This document shows positions 6,568 through 7,462 of a stretch of 7,462 nt of DNA, piece after piece. The stretch lies in assembly GCA_003155275.1 (NCBI GenBank), contig PMCC01000041.1, positions 25,891 through 33,352 of the forward strand, written 5' to 3'. The DNA is from Actinomycetota bacterium. GTDB lineage: Bacteria > Actinomycetota > Humimicrobiia > Humimicrobiales > Humimicrobiaceae. The translations under genes were made by a program, and so were the position numbers. The notes below the pieces were generated by a model that saw only the letters and a program-made list of their open reading frames with translations, was not told the DNA's origin and ran no database searches. Each line of letters begins with the position of its first letter. Positions within the stretch are counted from its first letter, which is position 1.

Positions 6568-7347
6568 TTATCCACCGGTTTTTGTCTCTTCAGGCTTATT
6601 ATTGGCATGTATTCCGGGCCGGGTCAGGGCAAAATCATATTTGACTGGGTCTTCGGGGTCAAATTTTTTCAATGCATCCGTTATCTGTCGCGCCGCATTC
6701 ATGTCTGCTTGTTTCCTCTCTGTCAGCTTGTGAAGCAATGAAACCCGGTGCATGTGAACATCAAGGGGTATTATTAATTTTGAAGAGCTTATACCATCCC
6801 ATCCCCCCGGATCCACATTATCCTTCCTTACCATCCAGCGCAGGTAAAGATTTACCCTTTTATAAGCGCATTTGCCGCCAGGCATGGGCATCAGGCTATT
6901 ATAACCGTTGCAATCTCCAAGCCTCAACTCCTTCGAGAAATTTAAAATTGCCGGCAGCAAGTCTTTCTCTTTTTCATGGCCTGACACAAAACATTCATAA
7001 AGCGACCCGTATTTCCTTATGGCATGTCCGGTGTTTGCCAAAAAACCTGCCAGTTCTTCACCTGTGGTAAACCTATGTTTAAAATCTTTAAAAAGATAAT
7101 CCAACTCTTTGCGGCCGGTTTTTAAAAGAAATTCTGCAGGCTCAGGGCCAAGGACTTTCAGGACTTTTGAAACACTTTTTAGAATCTGCTTTACCTGGCC
7201 ATATGCAAGGGACGCAGCAACCAAACCTGCGACTTCGCGTTGCTTTACTTCCTTATAATCATAAAGGAATTCCAGGGGGTCGGGGTGCACATATTTCCTG
7301 TCATTATAAAGAGTGTACTGCTGTTCAAGGGTTTTTTTGTCAAGCAA
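6568..7347 (-). CDS. TIGR02757/DUF2400 family protein (possible HhH glycosylase-like)
   Basis: 259 residues, full length for this conserved bacterial family of unproven function. The family landmarks are all present: YNDRKYVHPDPLEFLYDY (14-31), REVAGLVAASLAYGQVKQILKSV (37-59), GGKCAYKRVNLYLRWMVRKDNVDPGGW (157-183), SSKLIIPLDVHMHRV (187-202) and FDPEDPVKYDFALTRPGI (229-246). A short charged tail (247-259) looks non-conserved. PLDVHMHR is reminiscent of the VDTHVxR catalytic-aspartate motif of endonuclease III, and a conserved AYKR lysine (K163) precedes it, so a helix-hairpin-helix glycosylase-like fold is plausible but not established. The start is TTG, with AAGG about 6 nt upstream (minus strand, near 7354-7357). 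No signal peptide or membrane segment, so cytoplasmic. It is followed by the promoter region of the LCP gene 317 bp away. Confidence 0.9.
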   Translation of the reverse strand: MLDKKTLEQQYTLYNDRKYVHPDPLEFLYDYKEVKQREVAGLVAASLAYGQVKQILKSVSKVLKVLGPEPAEFLLKTGRKELDYLFKDFKHRFTTGEELAGFLANTGHAIRKYGSLYECFVSGHEKEKDLLPAILNFSKELRLGDCNGYNSLMPMPGGKCAYKRVNLYLRWMVRKDNVDPGGWDGISSSKLIIPLDVHMHRVSLLHKLTERKQADMNAARQITDALKKFDPEDPVKYDFALTRPGIHANNKPEETKTGG

Positions 7348-7462
7348 ATCGCACCTTTTTAAATTTCAGATATTCTTTACAAAGATCATTGAATTGATAT
7401 AGTGCTTTAAACTCTCAGCCAAACAGGAATATTAAGGCTGATCCATTCAAGGGTATATTATT
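7348..7462. other. Upstream region of the TIGR02757 gene with a small inverted repeat
   Basis: No gene is visible in this 115-bp end piece. TCAGCC (7415-7420) is the inverse of GGCTGA (7436-7441) with a 15-nt loop; on the minus strand it is followed by GAGTTT, so it might be a weak terminator of a gene beyond the window. A possible minus-strand promoter core (TTGGCT with TATATC or TATCAA) overlaps it, but neither spacing nor match is good. Confidence 0.25.

Noticed and set aside
6672..7070. Plus-strand open frame of 132 codons
   Set aside because: It is antisense to the well-conserved TIGR02757 gene and its translation has no domain-like pattern.

Overview
This is an AT-rich bacterial chromosomal window (roughly 40% GC by eye) with seven protein genes and no rRNA, tRNA, CRISPR array or transposase gene. 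Three features point to a Gram-positive-type cell envelope or a related anaerobic lineage with low GC: a LytR-CpsA-Psr (LCP) cell-wall ligase homologue, strong purine-rich Shine-Dalgarno sites, and frequent TTG starts. No gene in the window fixes the taxonomy more closely.

Left end, plus strand: the 3' two thirds of a PolX family DNA polymerase gene (palm and PHP nuclease parts, cut by the window edge) is followed 50 bp later by a complete endonuclease III gene (nth). The pair reads as a small base-excision-repair operon. It meets the rest of the window tail to tail: nth and the first minus-strand gene are separated by only 21 bp.

Middle, minus strand: a class I SAM-dependent methyltransferase, a PaaI-type hotdog thioesterase, and an NAD(P)-dependent oxidoreductase with a C-terminal SAF domain (the homoserine-dehydrogenase-like family that I believe includes Brucella DRL). 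Gaps of 117 to 178 bp separate them, so they look like individually transcribed genes rather than one pathway. A 64-bp imperfect inverted repeat with perfect 10-bp ends lies just upstream of the oxidoreductase gene.

Right end, minus strand: an extracytoplasmic protein that combines a membrane segment, two DUF4214 repeats, a Ser/Thr/Gly linker and an LCP catalytic domain. It sits behind a 317-bp AT-rich region holding a strong extended -10 promoter and a leader of about 180 nt with small palindromes. Next to it is a full-length TIGR02757/DUF2400 protein whose conserved block resembles the catalytic region of helix-hairpin-helix DNA glycosylases.

Nothing here amounts to a clear new multi-gene system. 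The items most worth following up are the DUF4214-LCP architecture, the 64-bp inverted repeat, the uncertain substrate of the SAF-domain oxidoreductase, and the possible glycosylase relationship of the TIGR02757 protein.
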